From Mesotoga sp. BH458_6_3_2_1 (lineage in GTDB: Bacteria; Thermotogota; Thermotogae; Petrotogales; Kosmotogaceae): DNA of 64,000 nt. Position 1 is the stretch's first letter. The number at the start of each line of letters is the position of its first letter. The position numbers and the translations under genes are program-made. Positions 44,480 through 52,893 of the stretch are shown piece after piece. Below the pieces are notes generated by a model. That model did no database searches, was not told where the DNA came from, and saw only the letters and a program-made list of their open reading frames with translations. The DNA lies in contig NZ_JFHL01000021.1 in NCBI RefSeq assembly GCF_003664995.1, positions 126,880-190,879 on the forward strand, given 5' to 3'.

Positions 44480-47173
44480 ATGAGGAAGTACTCTTTCTCG
44501 GTTCTTCTGGTAATTCTAATCTTGATCACAGGTTGTGTTGGTTTATTTCGGACAAACGAAATAAAAGGGTCCGTTTTCACGGACGAGTACATTGAAAACG
44601 CTTCAGTAAAAGTCTTTGACCTTGATGGAAATCAGGTTATAGAAGGGGAGTTTCTCACCGACAATTACGGGAGGTTCTCGATACCCATAACAAATGGTTT
44701 CAAGTTCCCGGTAATACTGCTGGCTTCCTTCGATATCCCTGAAGAACAGGAGAGGAGTGATGCACTCGCATCTGTTGTCGAAGAGTCCTTCCATTCGGAA
44801 CAAATACTCGTAAATCCCGTTACCTCGGTTTTTGCTGCCTATATGTTCAAGGAGCAAATCAGCTATTCGGAAGCCATAAGTGAGGTCCGAGAGGCCTTGA
44901 ACGTACCCCCCGAGGTAAATGTGCTAAGCCAGCTTTACCCGGAATTTGAAACCTCGTATTTTTCTATGAAAAGGCTCTCGGATTTCGTACGGGACAATTT
45001 TGGCGGAGTATACAGGGACTTCATCGAAGTTATCGTCGAGGCAATCGCCGGAGGGGCTGTATACAATTTCGGTGTAGGTGCCACATTAGACATAGATATT
45101 TCCACCCTTGCGAAAGATCTCCTGAAGGGCACTACCACTGGAATAATCTCTAAGGTCGCTGTAAGCGCAATATCCTGGGTTATGAAGAGCTTGTTCGGAC
45201 TGGGCGATGAAACCTCAGAGATGATAAGCGAAATCCTCAATCAGGTCGAGGAAATAAATGCAAAGCTTGACGTGATATCGGCAAAACTCGATACCATTGA
45301 CTCGGAGATCCAAAGTATCCTCACAAAGCTTGATCAGCAGTATTACGACTCGTATGTGAGAATGGTAGATCAGAACTACTTCACTCCCATAGAGACCTGC
45401 ACAGGGAAGTTGCTGTTCATTACGACTCTCGATGCAACGACTACCACAGATGTCGCCATCCAGGAACTGATGTACGATATTCAGAACAGCTCACTCGATC
45501 AGGTAATGCTGAATATCAAGAAAGTCATCGTCGGAGGGACTGCGGATACGAGCTACATGTCGCTCTTCGAGATTTACATTAAAAACGCAATGAACGCAGT
45601 GAGGGCCGCGAAACTAATAGACGGCGAAACGGAGAGCGATCTTGGTTTTTCGCAGCGATGTCCGGCCGATTCACCTATGTTCATTGAGTACGTTCAAGCT
45701 TATGTCAGCCTCTTCCAGGCTTTGACAACTAGACAGCTTCTTGCTCTGAACCTTCTGGTTGAATATGAGCACAAACTGGGAAGCAGTCTTGCCCAACTTC
45801 ATCTAAACAACTATAATTCGTACATCGCAGAAGAAGTTGAGGTCTTCTGGTACTGGCTCGAAACATTCGTGACTTACGTTATTGGCGGAGAAAGCCTTAT
45901 GATGAACCCTGCATACGATGCAGACAAGGCCTGGTTCTACAACCAGGCAGACAATGCCGCGCTAAAAGCCATGGGGCTTGACTCTGGAATAGTTGTGAGA
46001 GTCTTCTGGAATACCGAACCCATGGGATTCTCTCCAATATTGCCAGGTTTCCAGAAAACACTTGGAATGTTGCTCCCGGTGTACGACATATTCAAGAACT
46101 CGGCTTCCGGCGTAAAACTTACTCTCGACAAACAGGACATTCAACTCACCGGTATCGACGAGGCAATAGAGGCGAGCGATCCACTCGGCACATACAGATT
46201 TCTAGGTTTTACTTATCAAGATACGGAACTTACCGTCGAACCGAATGTAGTGATGAGAAGATACGTATTTGAAAACCTGTCGGAAGGCAAATATACGATT
46301 TCAAGGAGCACTAACAGCAATGTGGTTCAGACGCCTTACTCAATAACCCTTCTCGAGAATACTCAAAAGAATATGTGCAACAACCTGTTCATTGCAGAGG
46401 AGTACCTGGATGAGACAAAATATGCTTTGAACATCGGTTCGGAGACCTTACACGTTCAATCTCTAGCAATATCGGCATACGCTCCCTCATTGAGAGTCAG
46501 CAATTTGCAGAGAGAGATCATATACGGAAGAAGCACCGACCCGACAGATCCAGACCACATAGGTGTCCTGAATTTCGCACTCAACAGGTACATGAGAATC
46601 GATGACGAAGCGTACTGGCAGAAGACCTGGATTCTATTCATTCCTACATGGGATAGTTATGGAGTCGATCTTGTGAAGGTCAACAGCACCGACAGGATGA
46701 CCTCGGGGAGATACAGTTCGTGGTTGATATTGACGAACAAAGGTGACAAAGGAACTGGAGATACTTGGGGGTGGTCGACGGGGCCCGTTACAAAAGATCA
46801 TGCGGTCTGGTTGAGAGCCACTACTCAGTTAAGCGATATGTGCCTGGCTCCATATAACCTTTCAAAATACTATACAAGAGACACTAAGGACGACAAGTAC
46901 AAATATCCAAGTTCGACGTACTGTCTTTATTTGAACCATGACACAGCTCAGTGGGACCTGTTCATAGAGCCCGCAGGAATTAACGTTCTGGGGATTCTAT
47001 TTGGAACGGACAAATTGTACTATGGTGAGATAGTAAGGCTAAGGCACGCTTCAAGTGGCAAGTACGTTTCGTATCATCAGGTTTATACAAGCTCCACCTC
47101 TTCCTACAACTGTGGGACTGTAAACGATACCGACAAGTATCAAATGGCCAACTGGTGGATTATTTACAGATGA
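44480..47173 (+). CDS. Large lipoprotein with helical, coiled-coil and beta-trefoil-like parts
   Basis: A protein of 897 residues from the ATG at 44480, which has a G-rich site (44467-44474) five bases upstream; an in-frame TTG at 44465 is less likely. The lipobox is ITGC (C19). A carboxypeptidase-regulatory-like beta domain follows (about 28-75), then a mainly helical region with two hydrophobic stretches (about 190-245) and a heptad coiled coil (about 250-287, EINAKLDVISAKLDTIDSE). A central helical part and a beta-rich C-terminal third follow, ending with VRLRHASSGKYVSYHQ and WWIIYR, like MIR/ricin-type trefoil modules. The order of hydrophobic helices, coiled coil and lectin-like end recalls alpha-helical pore-forming toxins, but no family is established. 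Confidence 0.72.
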   Translation: MRKYSFSVLLVILILITGCVGLFRTNEIKGSVFTDEYIENASVKVFDLDGNQVIEGEFLTDNYGRFSIPITNGFKFPVILLASFDIPEEQERSDALASVVEESFHSEQILVNPVTSVFAAYMFKEQISYSEAISEVREALNVPPEVNVLSQLYPEFETSYFSMKRLSDFVRDNFGGVYRDFIEVIVEAIAGGAVYNFGVGATLDIDISTLAKDLLKGTTTGIISKVAVSAISWVMKSLFGLGDETSEMISEILNQVEEINAKLDVISAKLDTIDSEIQSILTKLDQQYYDSYVRMVDQNYFTPIETCTGKLLFITTLDATTTTDVAIQELMYDIQNSSLDQVMLNIKKVIVGGTADTSYMSLFEIYIKNAMNAVRAAKLIDGETESDLGFSQRCPADSPMFIEYVQAYVSLFQALTTRQLLALNLLVEYEHKLGSSLAQLHLNNYNSYIAEEVEVFWYWLETFVTYVIGGESLMMNPAYDADKAWFYNQADNAALKAMGLDSGIVVRVFWNTEPMGFSPILPGFQKTLGMLLPVYDIFKNSASGVKLTLDKQDIQLTGIDEAIEASDPLGTYRFLGFTYQDTELTVEPNVVMRRYVFENLSEGKYTISRSTNSNVVQTPYSITLLENTQKNMCNNLFIAEEYLDETKYALNIGSETLHVQSLAISAYAPSLRVSNLQREIIYGRSTDPTDPDHIGVLNFALNRYMRIDDEAYWQKTWILFIPTWDSYGVDLVKVNSTDRMTSGRYSSWLILTNKGDKGTGDTWGWSTGPVTKDHAVWLRATTQLSDMCLAPYNLSKYYTRDTKDDKYKYPSSTYCLYLNHDTAQWDLFIEPAGINVLGILFGTDKLYYGEIVRLRHASSGKYVSYHQVYTSSTSSYNCGTVNDTDKYQMANWWIIYR

Positions 47174-47229
47174 GTTCCGGTTCATTTCGATCGTAGCAGA
47201 AGCAATCGGCAATAGATAAGACAAAGTCG

Positions 47230-47288
47230 CACGAACCTTCCGAGAAATCATTATTAATGGTATCAGTTCGGAAGGTTCGTGTGATTTT
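47230..47288 (+). terminator. Long-stem terminator
   Basis: CACGAACCTTCCGA (47230-47243) pairs perfectly with TCGGAAGGTTCGTG (47268-47281) around a 24-base AT-rich loop, and GATTTTCTTT follows. It ends the lipoprotein transcript 57 bases after its stop. Confidence 0.75.
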
Positions 47289-47670
47289 CTTTGGTGAAGT
47301 TTCTCAGTCTTGCAGCAAAGACTCCTCTTTTGTATTCGATTTTAGCCAGTTATCTTCAGTTCCAGGGATTTGCAGGAGAAATCTAAATCATTACTTGCCA
47401 GGAGCATTACCACTTAAGCACGCATTCTATGGACTGAAAATTAGGATCATCAAGTTCTTCGGGGTTTAAACTGTTCGAAATGATCAATATAAGTAGGCTT
47501 GATCAGAAGCTTTCAAATCGAAGATTAATCTTTATCCTGGTACTGTATATTCTCTGCAATAGTAATAAGAAAGCTAATCTCGAATAAGGAATAAGAGCAG
47601 TAAACTATTTCACATTCCTTCCACTTACAGGCTCTTATAATAGTCTTAGTCTCATATGGAGGTGACAAGA
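47289..47670 (+). other. Intergenic region
   Basis: About 380 AT-rich bases lead to the small exported protein gene. No gene or clear promoter was identified. Confidence 0.35.
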
Positions 47671-48393
47671 ATGAAGAAGATAGCAGTTCTCTCGATCCTA
47701 ATGCTGATTCTTGGAGTAGTAGCCACAGCTTTTCCTGGTTTAAGAAGTGAAATGGATGGGGAGATTTTGGAACTACGTCTACAAATCCAGATTGCAAACG
47801 CAATAAATGCAGCCAACCTCTCTCCTGAACAGCTAGGCCAAGTGTATGATCTTGCAAAGTCCACCCGCGAGGAACTCGAAGCTCTAAAGGAAAGAGTTAC
47901 GAATACTTTTGAAGAAACTCTGGAAAAAGCAATCTCAGGCGAAGAAGCGGCTCTTCCGGAAATGGATCCAACCAGGACAAGAATGCAGTCGATAGTCGAG
48001 AATTATCTTAACGGTCTGAAATCGATTATCACAGTCGAACAGGCCGAGAATCTCGCTGAATACTTCAGTGAAAGGCCGGTAGCCAATCGTTCTGAAGTTT
48101 ATGAGAAAAATGCACCCATTAGAGAGAGAATCGAAGAAAGACTTCCGGAGATTGAGGAACAGCTTAGACAGCAGTTCAGAAATCTCCCTCCTGAAGCTCA
48201 GGAACGCCTCAAGAATATCGATGTTGACGAAAGAATGAAAGTCTTGAAAGAGAAGATGTCAGACAGGCTCAATGCCAGCAGACCCGGCATAGTTGAGAGA
48301 CCTGTGCAAAACAACTTCAATGCTCAAAGACTGGCAATGGTGCTTCTATCTGATGAAGCGCTGGAAGTAATGGAGAAGATGCTCGGCCAGTAA
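47671..48393 (+). CDS. Small helical exported protein, Spy/CpxP-like
   Basis: A protein of about 240 residues from the ATG at 47671; GGAGGTGA is seven bases upstream, and the ATG at 47656 is part of that site. A signal peptide ends near residue 20 (VVATAF-PG). The mature chain is almost all charged helix with long heptad-like stretches (LSPEQLGQVYDLAKSTREELEAL, IEERLPEIEEQLRQQF). The LSPEQ and later LPPEAQERL segments resemble the LTxxQ repeats of the Spy/CpxP periplasmic chaperone family, so a role in envelope protein folding or metal sensing is possible. Family assignment is tentative. It is a single gene with its own terminator. Confidence 0.68.
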   Translation: MKKIAVLSILMLILGVVATAFPGLRSEMDGEILELRLQIQIANAINAANLSPEQLGQVYDLAKSTREELEALKERVTNTFEETLEKAISGEEAALPEMDPTRTRMQSIVENYLNGLKSIITVEQAENLAEYFSERPVANRSEVYEKNAPIRERIEERLPEIEEQLRQQFRNLPPEAQERLKNIDVDERMKVLKEKMSDRLNASRPGIVERPVQNNFNAQRLAMVLLSDEALEVMEKMLGQ

Positions 48394-48419
48394 TAACTTT
48401 AACAAAGCAAGCCTTTCCG

Positions 48420-48454
48420 GCCGGAGACTGTAAATATCTCCGGCTGTTCATTTT
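48420..48454 (+). terminator. Rho-independent terminator
   Basis: GCCGGAGA (48420-48427) pairs with TCTCCGGC (48437-48444) around a nine-base loop and is followed by TGTTCATTTT. It ends the small exported protein transcript. Confidence 0.8.
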
Positions 48455-48618
48455 GATGTCCCCAATGTCGAAGATAGTAGTATTCTTATGTCTTGATTAC
48501 TTAATGATTCCGATTTCTCTGAAAGAATCAATGCATCTGTATCCAGAAATTGCGTATTCGAGAAGAGAGAAGCTACATTTCTTCATAGAACCAGCAAGAC
48601 AAGCGGCATATGAAGAAA

Positions 48619-49611
48619 CTAAGTTTCTCTAATGATTAAAGATACATTCAGTACCTCTCTTTTCACTGACTTTCTTACTCCTCTGATCCTTTGATCCAAC
48701 AACTTCACAGCCTCGAATCCTTCCATGTCTTTGTCTATCCTGATTGATGTCAGTTTTGGAGAGAAAATAGAGGAAAAGATAATGTCATCGTAACCAATTA
48801 CAGATATCCTTCTAAGCAACGACTCATCTATGCTCCTTAGAGCATTTATTGCTGCGAAGGCTCGAGTGTCATTGAAACAGAAGATACCATTGAAAGGAAT
48901 TGACTCTAAAAAGATAGACCTAACTATCTTGAAAGTATTATCGTAATCAGTAATACGATCATTTATTACTTCATAGTAAACCTTCTTATCCTCGGCAATC
49001 TTTACAAAACCCTTTTCCCTCTCACTGGAAGCAGAACCGGAATCTCTGGAATTGATCATCAGAAGACGAGTTGCTCCACGAGACACCAAATACTCTCCAG
49101 CAAGCTCACCGCCATGATAGTCGTCTGTAAAAACCTCATCTACACCAAGTTCTTTGTAATCTCTACCGATTACTACAAGCGGAAACTGACGCTTGACTAA
49201 ATCTTTAGCATAAGAGATCTCAGGATTGCTTGGGACGATTATTATCCCTCCAACTCGATGCTCTAAAAGCATGTGTACTGCACTTTTAGCTTCTTCAGAT
49301 CTCAATTTAGTGTTGATCAAAATCATTCTATAGTTGTATTTTGATATACCCTTCTCTATTCCCTGCAAGATCTCGGAAAAGAATGGATCGTACTCTGCCT
49401 CGAAGATCACTCCAATTGTCGTGCTTACATTGTTACGCATAAGCGTAGCTGTGGCGTTTCTTACATAGCCTAACTCCTCAATCTTCTTAAGCACTCTCCT
49501 TCTAGTCTCTTGAGAAACATCTGGATGCTTGTTGATTACCCTCGAGACTGTGGAAGTGGAGAGATTAAGATCTTCAGCAATCATTTTGATGGTAGCGTAG
49601 TTCTTCTTCAA
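48619..49611 (-). CDS. LacI family transcriptional regulator
   Basis: A 330-residue repressor with a TTG start and GAGGTGAT five bases upstream. The N-terminal helix-turn-helix and hinge (residues about 6-60) read ATIKMIAEDLNLSTSTVSRVINKHPDVS and RRVLKKIEELGYVRN. A periplasmic-binding-protein-like effector domain (about 62-330) follows: TTIGVIFEAEYDPFFSEILQGIE, VVIGRDYKELGVDEVFTDDYHGG and IPFNGIFCFNDTRAFAAI. It is divergent from the sugar ABC operon at 49862 and probably regulates it through palindromes in the shared 250-base region. The effector is probably a sugar released from the oligosaccharide that the operon handles. Confidence 0.93.
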   Translation of the reverse strand: MKKNYATIKMIAEDLNLSTSTVSRVINKHPDVSQETRRRVLKKIEELGYVRNATATLMRNNVSTTIGVIFEAEYDPFFSEILQGIEKGISKYNYRMILINTKLRSEEAKSAVHMLLEHRVGGIIIVPSNPEISYAKDLVKRQFPLVVIGRDYKELGVDEVFTDDYHGGELAGEYLVSRGATRLLMINSRDSGSASSEREKGFVKIAEDKKVYYEVINDRITDYDNTFKIVRSIFLESIPFNGIFCFNDTRAFAAINALRSIDESLLRRISVIGYDDIIFSSIFSPKLTSIRIDKDMEGFEAVKLLDQRIRGVRKSVKREVLNVSLIIRET

Positions 49612-49700
49612 AGTATCACCTCGTTACTGCACCAAGTATCATTATTCTATCAGAGTTTCCCGGTGTGGAAAGATCACACTAAGCAAGAAACAGTGTGGTT

Positions 49701-49727
49701 ATCGAGACAGACGGCGTCTCACTCGAT
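49701..49727. promoter_or_regulatory. 27-bp palindrome in the LacI/ABC divergent region
   Basis: The sequence is symmetric around 49714: outer arms ATCGAG/CTCGAT and inner arms AGACG-G-CGTCT, with 11 of 13 base pairs matching. It lies about 90 bases upstream of the LacI gene start and 20 bases upstream of the ABC promoter -35. A likely operator for the LacI regulator or another symmetric binder. Confidence 0.55.
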
Positions 49728-49747
49728 GAGACTAGTTATGGCTGGTT

Positions 49748-49805
49748 TTGATTGAAACGAAAACTATGATAGAATCAGGGTGGTAACGCACCCGGGAACG
49801 TTCTC
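49748..49805 (+). promoter_or_regulatory. Promoter and LacI-type operator of the sugar ABC operon
   Basis: TTGATT (49748-49753) and TAGAAT (49770-49775) are 16 bp apart. Downstream, GGGAACGTTCTC (49794-49805) contains the perfect palindrome GAACGTTC with a central CG, typical of LacI/GalR sites, about 12-23 bases after the expected transcription start. A bound repressor here would block initiation or early elongation. Confidence 0.6.
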
Positions 49806-49861
49806 AAGTGATAGCATTTTGAACAGAGCGGCAACTGAAAACCCAAAAAGGAGGTTTCATT

Positions 49862-51109
49862 ATGTCAAGAAAACTACTGGTGTTGATCCTAGTGGTGACG
49901 CTTGCTTTTTCGGGCATCCTAATGGCAAAAACGACACTCGTCCTGTGGGACCAGCTCGCAGCAACGGAAGACATAGTTAAGATGTTCAACGAAAAAATGA
50001 AGGCAGAAGGAAAGGATATCGAAGTGAAGCTTGAGCTGATACCTTACGACCAAATGGTTCCAAAGTTCATGGCGGCCCTCTCTGCTGGAATTGCTCCGGA
50101 CCTTTACGGAATGGACCTTGTTCAGTTTCCTTTCTTCATTTCAATCGGCGCATTCACTGATATCACGGAATGGGCTAAAGAACTACCTTTCTTTGATGAA
50201 CTAACCAAAGGAATGCTAGAAATTGGAATGAAAGATGATAAGATTTACGGACTCCCTTATCAGATTGACTTATCAACAATGCTTTGGAACAAGGATCTTT
50301 TTGAAGAGGCAGGTCTGGATCCCGAACAGCCACCGCAAACGTGGTATGAACTTGTCGAAATGGGCCAGAAACTTACCGTTGACAAAGATGGAGACGGAAT
50401 CATTGATCAGTGGGGATTCAACCTTACAGGTGGTGGCGCTGGCGCCTATATGTTCTGGTTCATGCCCTTTGTCTGGGGAAACGGTGGCAGAATGTTTGAC
50501 GATGAAGGCAACGTAGCGCTAGATTCTTATGAGACAGTTCAGGCTCTACAGTTCTGGGCAGATCTTGTTCATAAGTACAAGATTGCTCCTGTTTCCTCTG
50601 TTCAGTATGGTTCGGGTGACAGATACAATGCTTTCGTTTCAGGGAAACTTGCCATGTTCCTAGGCGGCAACTTCAACATAACATCTCTACTACAGGATGC
50701 ACCTGATATGGAATTCGGAGTAGCTATGATCCCTAAGAACAGAGGCGAATTCGCTTCATTCGGTGGCGGGAGTCTTCTAGGAATAACCTCACAGAGCAAG
50801 AACGTTGAAGCGGCAAAGGAATTCATGGAATTCGCGTTCTCTGAAGAAGCGCAGGTTGGTGCGTTCGCTCCAAGTCTACAGCTAGTTGCGAGACCTAGCC
50901 TTTATGATAACGAATACTACAAGGACATCCCCCAGATGCTGCGTTTCGCGGATGTACTTGGTATAGCGCAGACTCCATACTCTGTTAAGTACAATGAAAT
51001 CTACGATCCAGTTGGCTATTACTTTGAGAGCGTTTTCCTGGGACAGATGGATGCAGAAACAGCAATAAGAGAATGCGCAAAGGAAATTGAAAAGATACTT
51101 GCAGAATAA
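49862..51109 (+). CDS. Sugar ABC transporter substrate-binding protein
   Basis: A 415-residue family 1 extracellular solute-binding protein with a signal peptide (MSRKLLVLILVVTLAF, cleavage near LMA-KTT). Family signs are LVLWDQLAATEDIVKMFNE, AGIAPDLYGMD, YGLPYQIDLSTMLWNKDLFEEAGLD and the SERAGE-like FGGGSLLGITSQSKNVEAAKEF. The DKDGDGIID loop near residue 175 resembles a calcium-binding loop. It binds a mono- or oligosaccharide outside the cytoplasmic membrane and delivers it to the permeases downstream. AAGGAGG lies before the ATG. First gene of the operon; the substrate is probably an arabinose-containing oligosaccharide, judged from the GH127 neighbour. Confidence 0.92.
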   Translation: MSRKLLVLILVVTLAFSGILMAKTTLVLWDQLAATEDIVKMFNEKMKAEGKDIEVKLELIPYDQMVPKFMAALSAGIAPDLYGMDLVQFPFFISIGAFTDITEWAKELPFFDELTKGMLEIGMKDDKIYGLPYQIDLSTMLWNKDLFEEAGLDPEQPPQTWYELVEMGQKLTVDKDGDGIIDQWGFNLTGGGAGAYMFWFMPFVWGNGGRMFDDEGNVALDSYETVQALQFWADLVHKYKIAPVSSVQYGSGDRYNAFVSGKLAMFLGGNFNITSLLQDAPDMEFGVAMIPKNRGEFASFGGGSLLGITSQSKNVEAAKEFMEFAFSEEAQVGAFAPSLQLVARPSLYDNEYYKDIPQMLRFADVLGIAQTPYSVKYNEIYDPVGYYFESVFLGQMDAETAIRECAKEIEKILAE

Positions 51110-51123
51110 ATAATTCTTCCCTC

Positions 51124-51157
51124 ATCGGGATGGTTAAAACGCCATCCCGATTTTTTT
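51124..51157 (+). terminator. Terminator-like hairpin between binding protein and permease genes
   Basis: ATCGGGATGG (51124-51133) pairs perfectly with CCATCCCGAT (51142-51151) around an eight-base loop, and seven T (51151-51157) follow. As the permease genes lie only 14 bases later without a new promoter, this is probably a partial terminator that keeps binding protein mRNA in excess. Confidence 0.85.
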
Positions 51158-51171
51158 AGGAGGAACCGCCA

Positions 51172-52047
51172 ATGAAACAGAAGACAAGGAAGGGATTGTA
51201 TGGATTTCTATTCCTTCTACCAGTTATAGTGATGATTAGCATATTTTTCATCTATCCCTTGATTAAAGTAGTGTTGATGTCATTCCAGGAATGGAAGATA
51301 ATGGGGGGATCGAGTTTTGTCGGTTTGTCAAACTATAAGAAGGCACTCGCAGATGATGAGTTCTGGAAAACTCTTTGGAACACCGTAATCTACGCAATAA
51401 TTGTTACCCCAATGATTTTTGTTCCTGCAGTCATGCTGGCCAATGCTTTGAAGAAGACTTCACGCTCAACAAAGATTTTCAGAACTATCTTTTTTGTACC
51501 ATACGCTATTTCCTTTGTAGCTGCTAGTTATATATGGCAATGGATATACAACGACTCTTACGGAGTACTTAATTACATTCTGATATCTCTCAACATGATA
51601 GGCCAACCAATCAACTGGCTCGGGCAGACGTGGTTATCCCGAATTATGGTTTCCATAATGGTCGCATGGAAGACTCTTGGATTCACAATGATAATTGTCA
51701 TAGCGGGCTTACAGGGAATTTCACCTCAGATTTATGAGGCAGCTTCGATCGATGGGGCTAGGAAATCGCAAGTTTTCAGGTACATAACGCTCCCCCTTCT
51801 TCGCCCTACACTGGTACTCGCTTTGATTCTTTCACTGGCAGGTTCTTTCAAAGCCTTCGATCACTTTTACATAATGACAAAAGGAGGCCCACTGAAGACC
51901 ACCGAGACCATTGTAATGTACATTAACAAAATCGGATTCGAATTCTATGATATTGGATTTGGGTCGGCAATATCGGTGATATTTTTGGGAATTCTACTTC
52001 TTATCAGCTATTTGCAGTTGAAGGCAGGCGGATTCCAAAATGAGTAA
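51172..52047 (+). CDS. Sugar ABC transporter permease, MalF-like
   Basis: A 291-residue membrane protein with six hydrophobic helices. The EAA loop that contacts the ATPase is present: YEAASIDGARKSQVFRYITLPLLRPT (near residues 187-212). The N-terminal KQKTRKGLYGFLFLLPVI is typical of UgpA/MalF-type permeases without the extra MalF domain. AGGAGG precedes the ATG. It forms the pore with the next gene's product. No ATP-binding subunit is encoded in this operon, so a shared MsmK/MalK-type ATPase elsewhere in the genome must energise it. Confidence 0.93.
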   Translation: MKQKTRKGLYGFLFLLPVIVMISIFFIYPLIKVVLMSFQEWKIMGGSSFVGLSNYKKALADDEFWKTLWNTVIYAIIVTPMIFVPAVMLANALKKTSRSTKIFRTIFFVPYAISFVAASYIWQWIYNDSYGVLNYILISLNMIGQPINWLGQTWLSRIMVSIMVAWKTLGFTMIIVIAGLQGISPQIYEAASIDGARKSQVFRYITLPLLRPTLVLALILSLAGSFKAFDHFYIMTKGGPLKTTETIVMYINKIGFEFYDIGFGSAISVIFLGILLLISYLQLKAGGFQNE

Positions 52048-52861
52048 GAAACTCTTCATCACATTGATTATAATCTCGATAGTTTTCATAATACCGATTT
52101 ACTGGGCTGCAATAACTTCGTTCAAGCCCTCCAGTGAGGTTTTGTCGTATCCACCAAGTCTAGTTGCGAAACAACCAACTCTAGCACAGTTTACGAAGCT
52201 CTTTACAGCCGGAGATTCCATATTCACAAGATATGTCATAAATACGTTCATACTTTGCGGACTAAGTATAGGAATGGTCTTGATACTGAGCATAATGGGA
52301 GGCTATTCGTTAAGCAAGCTCCCTTTCAAAGGCAGCAATATAATCTTTCTGGTAATACTGTCAATTATGATGGTTCCATATCAGTCTCTTTTGATTCCCT
52401 TGTATAATCTGATGAATGCAATGGGGCTTCTGGACTCGTTGTTTGGTGTTTCACTAATCTATACAACTTATGCTATGCCTTTCTGCATTTTTATGATGAA
52501 GAATTATTTTTCTTCATTGCCCAATACCCTTAGGGAAAGTGCTCTTATAGATGGAGCTTCGGAAATACGAATTCTATTTGGGGTCCACTTGCCGCTCGCA
52601 TTACCTGCAATTGCAACTGTAATAGTCTATGTATTCTTGATGACCTGGAACGACTTTATCCTTGCTCTGAACTTCACCAGTTCAAATGATGTAAGAAACA
52701 TACAGGTAGGGATTACTCTGTTCGCGACAACTAGATTTACACGCGATTGGGGGCTTATCAATGCTGGTGCAACATTCAGCATCATTCCCAGTATTCTTGT
52801 GTTTCTTCTCTTGCAAAAATACTATGTGGAAGGAATGACGGCAGGGACTAACAAAGAATAG
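52040..52861 (+). CDS. Sugar ABC transporter permease, MalG-like
   Basis: A 273-residue partner permease with six helices. Family signs are TSFKPSSEVLSYPPSL near the N-terminus, YSLSKLPFKG, MVPYQSLLIPLYNLMNAMGLLDS and the EAA loop ESALIDGASEIRILFGVHLPLALPA. Its start overlaps the MalF-like gene by eight bases, so the two are translationally coupled. It completes the membrane part of the sugar importer. Confidence 0.93.
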   Translation: MSKKLFITLIIISIVFIIPIYWAAITSFKPSSEVLSYPPSLVAKQPTLAQFTKLFTAGDSIFTRYVINTFILCGLSIGMVLILSIMGGYSLSKLPFKGSNIIFLVILSIMMVPYQSLLIPLYNLMNAMGLLDSLFGVSLIYTTYAMPFCIFMMKNYFSSLPNTLRESALIDGASEIRILFGVHLPLALPAIATVIVYVFLMTWNDFILALNFTSSNDVRNIQVGITLFATTRFTRDWGLINAGATFSIIPSILVFLLLQKYYVEGMTAGTNKE

Positions 52862-52893
52862 AAAAGCTTGATGAATACAAAGGAAGTGAAACA

